From the NCBI RefSeq assembly GCF_000282495.1, contig NZ_AKJE01000087.1:62001-126000 (forward strand): DNA of 64,000 bases, given 5' to 3'. The stretch is from Pseudomonas sp. GM79 (GTDB lineage: Bacteria; Pseudomonadota; Gammaproteobacteria; Pseudomonadales; Pseudomonadaceae). The notes under the pieces were generated by a model that did not search any database, was not told where the DNA came from, and saw only the letters and a list, made by a program, of their open reading frames with translations. Below are positions 1 through 7,898 of the stretch, one piece after another (positions within the stretch are counted from its first letter, which is position 1; every line of letters starts with the position of its first letter). The position numbers and the translations under genes are program-made.

Positions 1-785
1 ACGCCAGTTATCTGGTCATGGGCCTGGGCGACGTCTACCTCGGCGCACCGGTCGCCACCCCGCTCGATCCGCGGCATCGCCTGGTGACGACCAAGTACAA
101 CCCGGCCCGCACCTGGACCGCGGAAAACTCGGTAGGCATCGGCGGCGCCTACCTGTGCGTGTACGGCATGGAAGGCCCGGGTGGTTATCAGTTCGTCGGC
201 CGCACCTTGCAGATGTGGAACCGCTACCGTGAGGTTGCAGCGTTCGACGGCAAGCCGTGGCTGCTGCGCTTCTTCGATCAGATCCGCTTTTACCCGGTGA
301 ACGCCGATGAACTGCTGCGCATTCGTCGGGATTTCCCGCTTGGGCGCTTTGATCTGAACATCGAACACAGTCAGCTGAATCTGGCGGATTACCAGGCGTT
401 TTTGGCGAAAGAAGCCCAGGGCATCGCGGCATTTCGGGATCAGCAAAAAAGCGCGTTCAACGCCGAGCGCGAACGCTGGATCGCCAGCGGCCAAGCGCAT
501 TTCGACAGCGAAGAGCTGGCCCCGGAAGTGACCGAAGATGCACCGCTGGCCGACGGTCAGCAGAGCATCGACAGCCACATCGCCGGCAACCTCTGGCAGG
601 TTCAGGTGCAGGCTGGCAGCCGGGTCGCGGCGGGGGATGTGCTGGTGATTCTGGAGTCGATGAAGATGGAAATCCCGCTGCTCGCACCCATGGCGGGCGT
701 GGTGCGCGAGATTCGCGTGCAACCGGGTTCGGGGGTGCGCGCCGGGCAGCGTGTGGTGGTGCTGGAACTCGACTCAAGCCATTAA
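1..785 (+). CDS. uca: Urea carboxylase, C-terminal part (5' end outside window)
   Basis: The reading frame is open from base 3 to the stop at 783-785, so only the last 260 or so residues of a much larger protein are present. The C-terminus is a biotin carboxyl carrier domain with the motif ESMKME, where the Lys codon at 663-665 would carry biotin. Upstream sequence fits the carboxyltransferase part of urea carboxylase. Family knowledge: the enzyme makes allophanate from urea, ATP and bicarbonate in the cytoplasm. The next gene, 15 bases downstream on the same strand, encodes allophanate hydrolase, which completes the urea amidolyase pathway and supports this call over other biotin carboxylases. 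Confidence 0.92.
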   Translation, partial: ASYLVMGLGDVYLGAPVATPLDPRHRLVTTKYNPARTWTAENSVGIGGAYLCVYGMEGPGGYQFVGRTLQMWNRYREVAAFDGKPWLLRFFDQIRFYPVNADELLRIRRDFPLGRFDLNIEHSQLNLADYQAFLAKEAQGIAAFRDQQKSAFNAERERWIASGQAHFDSEELAPEVTEDAPLADGQQSIDSHIAGNLWQVQVQAGSRVAAGDVLVILESMKMEIPLLAPMAGVVREIRVQPGSGVRAGQRVVVLELDSSH

Positions 786-800
786 AAAAGGATTAACGCC

Positions 801-2579
801 ATGAACATCAATCTGCAACTCGACGCCCTGCGCAACGCTTACCGTGACGGCAGCACTACGCCTCGGCAACTGCTGCTGAGCCTGCGGGAAAAAGCCGCGG
901 CACTGAACCCGGACTATCACCTGTTCATCCATTTGCTCAGTGCCCTGGAACTGGAACCGTACCTCGCCGCGCTCGACGAGCGTGACCCCGGCAGCCTGCC
1001 GCTGTACGGCATACCGTTCGCGATCAAGGACAATATCGATCTGGCGGGCATTCCCACCACGGCAGCGTGCCCGGCGTTTGCCTATGTGCCGGAGCGCTCG
1101 GCAACCGTCGTCGAGCAACTGCTGGCGCTGGGTGCGATTCCGTTGGGCAAGACCAATCTCGACCAGTTCGCCACTGGCCTCAATGGCAGCCGCTCGCCGT
1201 ATGGCGCTTGCCCGAACAGCGTGTTGCCGGAGTATCCGTCGGGCGGTTCCAGCGCCGGATCTTCATTGGCGGTGGCACTCGGCGTGGCGAGTTTTTCCTT
1301 GGGCACGGACACGGCTGGCTCCGGTCGCGTGCCGGCGGCATTGAATAATCTGGTCGGTTTGAAAGCCAGCAAAGGGCTGATCTCCACGGCCGGAGCGGTT
1401 CCAGCCTGTCGAACGCTCGATTGCGTCACGACCTTCACAGCCACCGCCCGGGAAGCCAGTCAGTTGCTGGCGCTCACCGCTCATCTCGATCCACGGGACG
1501 AATACAGCCGCAGTAATCCGCTGTGGAATGACGGCTCGGCCTTCGGGACTCTGTCACCCTTCCGTTTTGGCGTGCCCCGTGCGCAGGATCTGGCGTTCTT
1601 CGGCTGTCCTGAAGGCCCGTTGCTCTTCGGTGACGCCATCGACCAGCTCAAAGCCATGGGCGGCGAAGCGGTCGAACTGGATTTGTCGCCGTTTCTCGAA
1701 GCGGCGCGGTTGCTCTATGAAGGGCCGTGGGTGGCGGAGCGTTACAGCGTGGCCGGCGAGTTGATGGAGCAACATCCTCAAGCCGTGCTGCCGGTGATTC
1801 GCGCCGTATTGGCCAAGGCGCCAGCGGTGACCGGCGTGCAAACCTTCCGTGCCCAATACCGTCTGCAGGCTTTGAAAGCGCTGTGCGACAAAGCTCTGGA
1901 AGGCGTTGATTGCGTGGTCACGCCAACCATCGGCCGCCCGGTGACACTGGCGGAGCTTGCTGCCGAACCGGTGCTGCGCAACTCGGAACTGGGCTACTAC
2001 ACCAACTTCATGAACCTGCTCGATTACGCCGCCGTCGCCGTGCCCAGCGGGTTCATGGGCAATGGTTTGCCATGGGGCGTGACGTTGTTCGGACGGGCGT
2101 TTACCGATCAGTACCTGTTGAGCGTGGCGGATGCCTTGCAACGTCAGCAAGGGTTGGCCGCGCCTGCGCCGACGAATATTGCGCGCAATGATCGCGCACG
2201 GCTGGTGGTGTGCGGCGCGCACCTGGATGGGCTGGCGCTGAACTGGCAACTCAAGCAGCGTGGAGCCCGTCTGCTCGAAGCCACTCACAGTTCCCCCGAT
2301 TATCAGCTGTATGCCCTGGCCGGTGGCCCACCCTATCGCCCTGGCATGGTCCGAGTGAAGGAAGGTGGCGCGGCGATTGCGGTGGAAGTATGGGAGCTGC
2401 CAAGCAGCGAGTTGGGTTCGTTCCTGACCGCCATTCCTGCGCCGCTGGGGTTGGGCAAGGTACAACTGGCGGATGGGCGGTGGGAGAGTGGGTTTATCTG
2501 TGAGCCTTATGGGCTGGAGGGGGCGGTGGATATCAGTCATTTGGGCGGGTGGCGTGCGTATCTGAACGATCAGCGTTGA
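801..2579 (+). CDS. atzF: Allophanate hydrolase
   Basis: This 592-residue protein belongs to the amidase signature family. The Lys-Ser-Ser triad can be placed at K76 (in FAIKDNID), S150 (in SGGSSAGSS) and S174 (in TDTAGSGR), with the same 74- and 24-residue spacings known for AtzF. About 150 C-terminal residues form the additional domain typical of full-length allophanate hydrolases. It should hydrolyse allophanate to ammonium and carbon dioxide. The ATG follows an AAAGGATTAACGCC leader, and the gene sits directly behind urea carboxylase in what looks like one operon. Confidence 0.95.
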   Translation: MNINLQLDALRNAYRDGSTTPRQLLLSLREKAAALNPDYHLFIHLLSALELEPYLAALDERDPGSLPLYGIPFAIKDNIDLAGIPTTAACPAFAYVPERSATVVEQLLALGAIPLGKTNLDQFATGLNGSRSPYGACPNSVLPEYPSGGSSAGSSLAVALGVASFSLGTDTAGSGRVPAALNNLVGLKASKGLISTAGAVPACRTLDCVTTFTATAREASQLLALTAHLDPRDEYSRSNPLWNDGSAFGTLSPFRFGVPRAQDLAFFGCPEGPLLFGDAIDQLKAMGGEAVELDLSPFLEAARLLYEGPWVAERYSVAGELMEQHPQAVLPVIRAVLAKAPAVTGVQTFRAQYRLQALKALCDKALEGVDCVVTPTIGRPVTLAELAAEPVLRNSELGYYTNFMNLLDYAAVAVPSGFMGNGLPWGVTLFGRAFTDQYLLSVADALQRQQGLAAPAPTNIARNDRARLVVCGAHLDGLALNWQLKQRGARLLEATHSSPDYQLYALAGGPPYRPGMVRVKEGGAAIAVEVWELPSSELGSFLTAIPAPLGLGKVQLADGRWESGFICEPYGLEGAVDISHLGGWRAYLNDQR

Positions 2580-2671
2580 TTTCCAGGATCGCCGGCTTGC
2601 GCAGGAGTGCTTGCCGGCCGATCATGCGCGGTCTTGGGCCAAGCAAAACGGCCGTAATCGAATGCCCCTTC

Positions 2672-2890
2672 ATGAATAAACCTGACCTCTGCCCGGCTTG
2701 CGGCGCCTCCAACGACTGCAGCCTGGCTGACCCGCGAACCGTCGATCGTGCCTGCTGGTGCTACGGCGTCAGCATCGATCCGGCGGTGCTTCAGGCGCTG
2801 CCCAGCGAGTTGCGCGACAAGTCCTGCCTGTGCCCGTCCTGCGCCCAGGTCGAGATGCAGTTGCAAGCAGCCGCCTGGCCGATCACCTAA
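2672..2890 (+). CDS. Cysteine-rich CWC family protein
   Basis: A 72-residue protein with eight cysteines, including CPAC near the N-terminus, a central CWC triplet and a C-terminal CLCPSC. The pattern fits the CWC small cysteine-rich family and suggests a zinc- or other metal-binding fold; function unknown. The ATG at 2672 was chosen over an in-frame upstream start at 2549 because the extra residues are not cysteine-rich or conserved-looking and overlap the upstream gene. It ends 32 bases before rsuA on the same strand, so the two may be co-transcribed. Confidence 0.8.
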   Translation: MNKPDLCPACGASNDCSLADPRTVDRACWCYGVSIDPAVLQALPSELRDKSCLCPSCAQVEMQLQAAAWPIT

Positions 2891-2922
2891 GATGCGCGAT
2901 CCTTTTCCATCGAACACTCGTC

Positions 2923-3615
2923 ATGCGCGTTGACCGCTTCCTCAGCAACCTGCCCCGCTTCAACCGTAAGCAGGTACGCCTGTTGCTGGTGGAAAAACGC
3001 GTCAGGGTCGACGGAGAAGTCGTCAGCGACCCTCACGCCGAGGTACTGGAATTCAGCCGCGTGGAAGTCGACGACGAGGTGCTGCAAGCTGGCAAGCCGG
3101 CCCGCTACTTCATGCTGCACAAACCACCCGGCTGCGTCAGTGCCACCCGCGACCCGCAACACCCGACGGTGCTCGACCTGATCGACGAACCGGACAAGGA
3201 AGACTTGCACATCGCCGGTCGCCTGGACTTCAACACCACCGGCCTGATGCTGATCACCAACGATGGCACCTGGTCGCGACGCCTGACCCAACCGCAGACC
3301 AAACTGCCCAAGGTCTACTACGTTGAGACCGAGCAGGACATCACTGCCGAATACGCGATCACCTTCGCCAAAGGGCTGTATTTCGCCTTCGAAGACCTCA
3401 CCACACAACCTGCCGAACTGGTCGTACTCGGGCCAACATCTGCGCGCCTGAGCATCGTCGAGGGCCGCTATCATCAGGTTAAACGGATGTTCGGCCACTT
3501 CGATAACAAGGTGATACGCCTGCACCGCGAGCGCATGGGGCCACTGGCGCTCGACGCTGTGTTGAAGCCCGGCGAATACCGGCCGTTGAGCAGCGATGAG
3601 ATCCGAATGATCTAA
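2923..3615 (+). CDS. rsuA: 16S rRNA pseudouridine(516) synthase, RsuA-like
   Basis: The 230-residue protein has an N-terminal S4 RNA-binding domain (about residues 1-45) and an RsuA/RluB-type catalytic domain with GRLDFNTTG, which puts the catalytic aspartate at D102, the same position as in E. coli RsuA. Length and domain order match RsuA, which isomerises U516 of 16S rRNA. The start at 2923 gives the normal S4 N-terminus MRVDRFLSNL. A longer in-frame extension from 2758 was rejected because it overlaps the CWC gene in another frame. Confidence 0.88.
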   Translation: MRVDRFLSNLPRFNRKQVRLLLVEKRVRVDGEVVSDPHAEVLEFSRVEVDDEVLQAGKPARYFMLHKPPGCVSATRDPQHPTVLDLIDEPDKEDLHIAGRLDFNTTGLMLITNDGTWSRRLTQPQTKLPKVYYVETEQDITAEYAITFAKGLYFAFEDLTTQPAELVVLGPTSARLSIVEGRYHQVKRMFGHFDNKVIRLHRERMGPLALDAVLKPGEYRPLSSDEIRMI

Positions 3616-3929
3616 GCAGGCGACCGCTCAGCAGAAGCCGCTGAAAATTTTACGAAAGATACTTGCGCGATGACGTGACCCCTGCTTGAATCAGGACGTC
3701 GGCGCGAAACGTGACCGACGAGTCACAAAACTACTCTAAGAAACTTTTTGCCGGCAGAGAACCCTCAGGTTCCGCCTTCCCCCGGCAAACTGCCCGCTTA
3801 TAACAATACCCGTCGACCAGCCAGCAATGGATCGACATGGGCCTTCAAAATTCCAGGCGTATGCCTACCTGTCACAAAGCTCGTGCAATCTGATTTGCGC
3901 GCATACCCGCTTGCCAGGAGTCTTATGAC
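3616..3929 (+). promoter_or_regulatory. Intergenic leader of phaG (314 bases)
   Basis: There is no gene between rsuA and phaG. The region should hold the phaG promoter, but no confident -35/-10 pair was recognised. AGGAG at about 3916 lies a normal distance from the phaG ATG at 3930. A second, out-of-frame ATG at 3924 overlaps the start and stops at once. A short inverted element, CGTGACCGACGAGTCACAA, lies near 3709-3727. Confidence 0.35.
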
Positions 3930-4814
3930 ATGAGGCCAGAAATCGCTGTGCTGGATATACAGGGTCAGTACCGGGTTTACACGGAGTTCTATCGCGCAGA
4001 CGCCGCAGAGAAGACCATTATTCTGGTCAACGGCTCGATGTCCACGACTGCGTCGTTTGCCCAAACCGTGAAAAACCTTTATCCGCAGTTCAATGTGGTG
4101 TGCTACGACCAGCCCTACGCGGGCAAGTCGAAGGCCCACAACCTGCATGAGAAAATGCTGACCAAGGAAATCGAAGGGCAGATCCTCCTTGAGCTGATCG
4201 ACCACTTCGCCGCCGAACACGTGCTGTCGTTTTCCTTTGGTGGCGCAGCCACGCTCGTTGCCCTGGCCCAACGGCCACGGCGCATCGAAAAGGCCGTGAT
4301 CAGCTCGTTCTCGCCGGTGGTCAACGAGCACATGCTCGACTACCTTGAGCGCGGTGTCGATTATCTCGGCAGCCGGGACGGTAACCGGGTCGGTGACTTG
4401 GTGAACAGCACCATCGGCAAACACCTGCCCTCGCTGTTCAAGCGTTTCAACTACCGTCATGTCAGTTCCTTGGCCGAACATGAATACGGGCAGATGCACT
4501 TTCACATCAGCGACGTGCTCAACAGTGATCGCAACTGCTATCTGAATGCGGCAAAGAAAATCAACGTGCCAGTGCTGTTCATGAACGGCGAATGGGACGA
4601 GTACACCGCCGCCGCCGATGCCAGGCTGTTCGCCGGCCACGTGCAGCACAGCACCTTCAGCACCCTTCAGGCCACCGGCCACTTTCTCGACATGGAGCAC
4701 AAAGCCGCCTGCCGAGACAGCCGCAACGCACTGCTGGGCTTCCTGAAACCGGCGCAACACGAAAGCCGACCGCGTTACCATTACGTCCAGGACCAGCATG
4801 CATTGGCAATCTGA
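3930..4814 (+). CDS. phaG: (R)-3-hydroxydecanoyl-ACP:CoA transacylase / thioesterase PhaG
   Basis: The 294-residue alpha/beta hydrolase is recognised as PhaG from its N-terminus MRPEIAVLDIQGQYRVYTEF and C-terminus ending QHALAI. Catalytic residues can be placed at S102 (FSFGG), D223 (GEWDEY) and H251 (TGHFLDM). PhaG links fatty-acid synthesis to medium-chain-length polyhydroxyalkanoate by releasing or transferring 3-hydroxyacyl groups from ACP. It is related to RhlA of rhamnolipid synthesis, but no rhlB-like gene is present, and the sequence is closer to PhaG. It is an isolated cytoplasmic enzyme gene with its own leader. Confidence 0.93.
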   Translation: MRPEIAVLDIQGQYRVYTEFYRADAAEKTIILVNGSMSTTASFAQTVKNLYPQFNVVCYDQPYAGKSKAHNLHEKMLTKEIEGQILLELIDHFAAEHVLSFSFGGAATLVALAQRPRRIEKAVISSFSPVVNEHMLDYLERGVDYLGSRDGNRVGDLVNSTIGKHLPSLFKRFNYRHVSSLAEHEYGQMHFHISDVLNSDRNCYLNAAKKINVPVLFMNGEWDEYTAAADARLFAGHVQHSTFSTLQATGHFLDMEHKAACRDSRNALLGFLKPAQHESRPRYHYVQDQHALAI

Positions 4815-4821
4815 AACAGAG

Positions 4822-4872
4822 TCATCGCGAGCAAGCCCCATCCTGTAGGAGCGAGGCTTGCCCGCGAATGAC
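4822..4872. repeat. Degenerate REP-like pair (family A variant)
   Basis: The sequence holds a partial arm TCGCGAGCAAGCCCCA followed by GTAGGAGCGAGGCTTGCCCGCGAA. These resemble the family A REP found many times in this window, but with GAGGCTTGCCCGCG in place of GCGGGCTTGCTCGCG. It lies between phaG and the tRNA. Confidence 0.6.
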
Positions 4873-4975
4873 CGCAATGCGGTCTCTGCTTTCGTTTCCC
4901 CCGTGCTAAAGCCATCGCGTGCAAAGAAAAACTTCATTTTCACGCCCACATCTGGTACAAAGTCAGCCGCTCTGA

Positions 4976-5049
4976 GCGGGTGTCGTATAATGGCATTACT
5001 CCAGCTTCCCAAGCTGATAACGAGGGTTCGATTCCCTTCACCCGCTCCA
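4976..5049 (+). tRNA. tRNA-Gly (anticodon CCC)
   Basis: The 74-base sequence folds as a tRNA: acceptor GCGGGTG pairs with CACCCGC, the anticodon loop is TTCCCAA giving CCC, the T arm is GAGGGTTCGATTCCCTT, and CCA is encoded at 5047-5049. It reads GGG codons. Family knowledge: the 3' end of tRNA-Gly(CCC) genes in pseudomonads is the integration target of ICEclc-type elements. No integrase follows here. Confidence 0.96.
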
Positions 5050-5100
5050 ATCGAATTTTTGTCTCACGTCAGTTTTTTTGGCGGGGGATGCAGGAACACA

Positions 5101-5131
5101 AAAAAAACCGGCCTTGATGGCCGGTTTTTTT
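5101..5131 (+). terminator. Rho-independent terminator after tRNA-Gly
   Basis: An A7-AACCGGCC / GGCCGGTT-T7 hairpin with a five-base loop (TTGAT) stands about 50 bases behind the tRNA. The flanking A and T runs could let it work in both directions. Confidence 0.85.
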
Positions 5132-5562
5132 GTGTCTGGGGTTTGGTGGAATCGGGCTCTGAAACATCCCCCAATTTTCGTCCATTACCCGCTGATCGAT
5201 GAGCGCGACTACCCAAGTCTGTTAGCGTTTTTTTCGAAAAGCACGGATTTATTATCAAATTTCATCAAACGTTAATGTTTTCATATCTACGGAAATTAGC
5301 GTTTTGGATTCCTCTACGAATGGCTGACAGGAGAACGCCTGGATGTGGCACTGCAATGCAGAATTCGTCGGCGCACGCCAAGCCCCAATGCCGCCCTCCA
5401 GTCCTTGACGCCTCCCGCCCCGCAAACTAGCGAATGCTATACTTCCTACGAATTGCATCAAGTGTGCAACGTTCCCCACGTGCACAGACATCGACTGCAA
5501 ATCTCAGTTAACGGCTGCAGGACAAAGGAGGTCTACAGCCAACACGAGATGGGAGGTGTGGC
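5132..5562 (+). promoter_or_regulatory. Intergenic region with RpoS-like -10 element
   Basis: No gene is supported in this 430-base gap. CTATACTT at 5437-5444 matches the -10 consensus preferred by RpoS in Pseudomonas and lies about 120 bases before the gene at 5563. A strong Shine-Dalgarno (GGGAGG) precedes that ATG. A minus-strand ORF at 5255-5500 was not accepted for lack of a recognisable product. Confidence 0.5.
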
Positions 5563-6123
5563 ATGAATCGGCACTATTACATCAGTGACAATCTCGACGA
5601 TCTCGAGGCCGTTGAAAATGAACTGGAAGCCAACGGCATCAATACCGAACAAATTCATGTGCTCAGTGAACAAGTGGCTGATGTTGAAGAACATCACCTC
5701 CACGAGGTTAACTCGTTGATGAAACAGGATGTTGTTCACTCTGGCGAGATTGGAGCTGTGGTCGGCGTGCCACTGGCGGCGCTGGTCCTTGGCGGCGCCT
5801 ATTGGATGGGCTGGACCGAATCCGCCGCAGGCTGGGTGCCTTTTATCTTCCTGGCCATCGTCATATTTGGCTTCTGCATCTGGGAAGGCGGTTTTTTTGG
5901 CATCCAGGTGCCGAACGCTCACTTCCGCAGTTTTAAACAGATGGTAGAAGAGGGAAAACATATCTTCTTCGTGGATGTTGAACCGAATCAGGAACCGATA
6001 TTGGACCGGGTAATCGAACATCATCCAACGCTGACGATCGCCGGCACGGGAACGGCAGCCCCCCACTGGACAGTGGCCTGGCAACACAAATGGCATCAGT
6101 TCAAGCGAGTGATATCGGGTTAG
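5563..6123 (+). CDS. Inner-membrane protein of unknown function
   Basis: The 186-residue protein has a soluble N-terminus (about 1-60, MNRHYYISDNLDDLEAVENE) that looks like a small alpha/beta sensor-type fold, two hydrophobic segments at about 61-84 and 88-112, and a soluble C-terminal tail rich in His and Trp. It resembles proteins annotated vaguely in Pseudomonas as NAD/FAD-utilising enzymes; no cofactor motif is visible, so I assign no function. Start is set by GGGAGGTGTGGC before the ATG. It converges on the oxidase cluster, ending 31 bases from it, and has an RpoS-like promoter element upstream. Confidence 0.75.
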   Translation: MNRHYYISDNLDDLEAVENELEANGINTEQIHVLSEQVADVEEHHLHEVNSLMKQDVVHSGEIGAVVGVPLAALVLGGAYWMGWTESAAGWVPFIFLAIVIFGFCIWEGGFFGIQVPNAHFRSFKQMVEEGKHIFFVDVEPNQEPILDRVIEHHPTLTIAGTGTAAPHWTVAWQHKWHQFKRVISG

Positions 6124-6154
6124 CCCTGAAGACTCATGGCCATCTGGAAGCTGC

Positions 6155-6472
6155 TTACTGGCCGAAGGAAATGACCCGGCTGAGGAAAACATAGTCCGCC
6201 TCGGTGGCCATCAGTCCGACTAGCACCAGTAAACACAACGGTGGCACCAATATGGCGTAGACCATGGCCAACCGTTCCCAGGCCATATGCATGAAGATGG
6301 AGACAATCAAACCTGCCTTCAACAACATGAAAGTGATAATCAGGGACCACCGAAGGTAGCCATGGAAGTGGAAGTAGTCGACAAGGTACGACAACGTGCT
6401 GAGGACGAATAACAGCCCCCAGATTTTAAGGTACAAGCTGATTGGATGTTGCTGACCCTGAGCATGTGCCAT
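6155..6472 (-). CDS. Heme-copper oxidase subunit IV family protein
   Basis: This protein of 105 residues has three predicted membrane helices and the motif FMHMAWE typical of CyoD/CtaF-like subunit IV (prokaryotic cytochrome c oxidase subunit IV family). It is the last gene of the oxidase operon. The ATG at 6472 has GAGGAG eight bases upstream; a longer in-frame start at 6508 would overlap the preceding gene. It probably stabilises the membrane complex and does not carry cofactors. Confidence 0.85.
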   Translation of the reverse strand: MAHAQGQQHPISLYLKIWGLLFVLSTLSYLVDYFHFHGYLRWSLIITFMLLKAGLIVSIFMHMAWERLAMVYAILVPPLCLLVLVGLMATEADYVFLSRVISFGQ

Positions 6473-6485
6473 CACCCGTGCTCCT

Positions 6486-7199
6486 CTACCATAAATAGAA
6501 GAATGCAAAAATAAACACCCACACCAAATCCACGAAGTGCCAGTAAAGCCCGGCTATCTCGACGTTTTGATAGTTTCCGGAGCGCTCATAATCTCCTCGC
6601 ATTACTTTCATCGCCACAATGCTGAGGTAGAGGGCGCCGATTGACACATGCAGTCCGTGGAAACCGGTAATCATGAAAAAGCTGGCACCAAATTGCGCCG
6701 CCCCCATGGGATTCCCCCAAGGACGCACCCCTTCTGCGATGAGCTTGCTCCATTCAAATGCCTGCATGCCGACGAAGGTCACACCCAAGGCGGCTGTCGC
6801 CAGCATCAGGGCAGTGGTTTTCGCGCGATCACGGCGATAGGCGAAATTAACGGCCATGGCCATGGTGCCACTGCTACTGATCAGCACAAAGGTCATGATG
6901 GCGATCAGAATAAGCGGGATTTCTCTACCGCCGATCGTCAATGCAAACACTTCGCTGGGGTTCGGCCAGGCGGTGGTGATGGTCATGCGTACCGACATAT
7001 AGCCGGTTAAAAAACAGGTGAATATGAACGTATCGCTGAGCAGGAATATCCACATCATCGCCTTGCCCCAAGGGACCTGCTTGAAGGCCTCTCTATCCGA
7101 GGACCAGTCGCTGGCGATGCCCTGCCATCCCAGTGCAGGCGGTGAGTCTGGTGGATTGGATGAACTGGATTCGACTGGGGCAAGTGGGGGCGATGCCAT
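6486..7199 (-). CDS. Cytochrome c oxidase subunit III family protein (second copy)
   Basis: The 237-residue membrane protein shows subunit III hallmarks: GFHGLHVSIGALYL and a C-terminal YWHFVDLVWVFIF. A hydrophilic N-terminus of about 45 residues precedes the first helix. It follows another subunit III homolog with a six-base gap. Family knowledge: subunit III does not carry redox cofactors but maintains proton uptake and stability of subunit I. It acts in the inner membrane as part of the oxidase encoded upstream. Confidence 0.9.
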   Translation of the reverse strand: MASPPLAPVESSSSNPPDSPPALGWQGIASDWSSDREAFKQVPWGKAMMWIFLLSDTFIFTCFLTGYMSVRMTITTAWPNPSEVFALTIGGREIPLILIAIMTFVLISSSGTMAMAVNFAYRRDRAKTTALMLATAALGVTFVGMQAFEWSKLIAEGVRPWGNPMGAAQFGASFFMITGFHGLHVSIGALYLSIVAMKVMRGDYERSGNYQNVEIAGLYWHFVDLVWVFIFAFFYLW

Positions 7200-7205
7200 G
7201 GCTTT

Positions 7206-7898
7206 TCACCTCAGGCCGCAGAATCTGGCGATCGCTTCATAGGTTTGCGGCGTGCTGGCCAGCAAAGCGAATAGCACGAACCAAAGACCCAGTAAGTAGT
7301 GCCAATAAGTGGTACAGAGTTCTACGCTGACGCGCAGTTGCGGCAACGGCACGCGACGCAGGAATTTAGCGACGATTATGCTCCAGGCTATCAGCCCGCC
7401 CAGCAGGTGGAGCCCATGCAGGCCGGTCAACAGGTAGAAGAAACTGTTGGCCGGATTGCTGGCGACAAAGTAGCCCCAGGCCACAAACTGCTGCCAGACC
7501 CAGAGTTGGCCCACCAGAAAAGCAATGGCAAATACGCCCCCCAATGCAAAACCAATGACCGTAGCGTCCAGCCGAGCCTGCCGGGCGGCCATACGCGACC
7601 ATTGCAGTGCGATGCAACTGAATACCAGAAAAGCCGAATTCAGCCATAGCTGCCAGAGATTGGCTAACGGCGCCAAGGGGTCTGTCAGGGGTAGCCAGTC
7701 GGCCATTTGTGAACGGGCAATAAAGGCGAAAAGGAAGAGAAAGAATAACGAACTCACCACGACCAGGAACAAGCGCAGGCCCACTCTTGCGATTTGGCCT
7801 CTATCGGCACCCTCGGGGGCCTGGAGACTTTCTGGGTCGCGACTCCAACTGCCGCCGGGGTCAGCACCGTCGGCGTTTCTCAATAGCAGCCTTTTCAT
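7206..7898 (-). CDS. Cytochrome c oxidase subunit III-like protein (first copy)
   Basis: This 230-residue membrane protein has the subunit III motifs TGLHGLHLLGGL and TYWHYLLGLWFVLF, with a charged N-terminal stretch of about 40 residues before the first helix. Its ATG overlaps the subunit I stop codon (ATGA), which implies translational coupling. It differs clearly from the next gene, also a subunit III homolog, so the cluster carries two distinct copies and not a split gene: each has its own N-terminus and its own HGLH and YWH motifs. Confidence 0.86.
   Translation of the reverse strand: MKRLLLRNADGADPGGSWSRDPESLQAPEGADRGQIARVGLRLFLVVVSSLFFLFLFAFIARSQMADWLPLTDPLAPLANLWQLWLNSAFLVFSCIALQWSRMAARQARLDATVIGFALGGVFAIAFLVGQLWVWQQFVAWGYFVASNPANSFFYLLTGLHGLHLLGGLIAWSIIVAKFLRRVPLPQLRVSVELCTTYWHYLLGLWFVLFALLASTPQTYEAIARFCGLR

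Noticed and set aside
3930..4814. RhlA of rhamnolipid synthesis
   Set aside because: The N- and C-terminal sequences fit PhaG and no rhlB, rhlR or rhlI gene is present.
3798..5012. 404-residue frame antisense to phaG
   Set aside because: It is a shadow of phaG and the tRNA region with no family resemblance and no ribosome site.
5255..5500. 81-residue minus-strand frame between tRNA-Gly and the 5563 gene
   Set aside because: No recognisable product and it overlaps the RpoS-like promoter element of the plus-strand gene.
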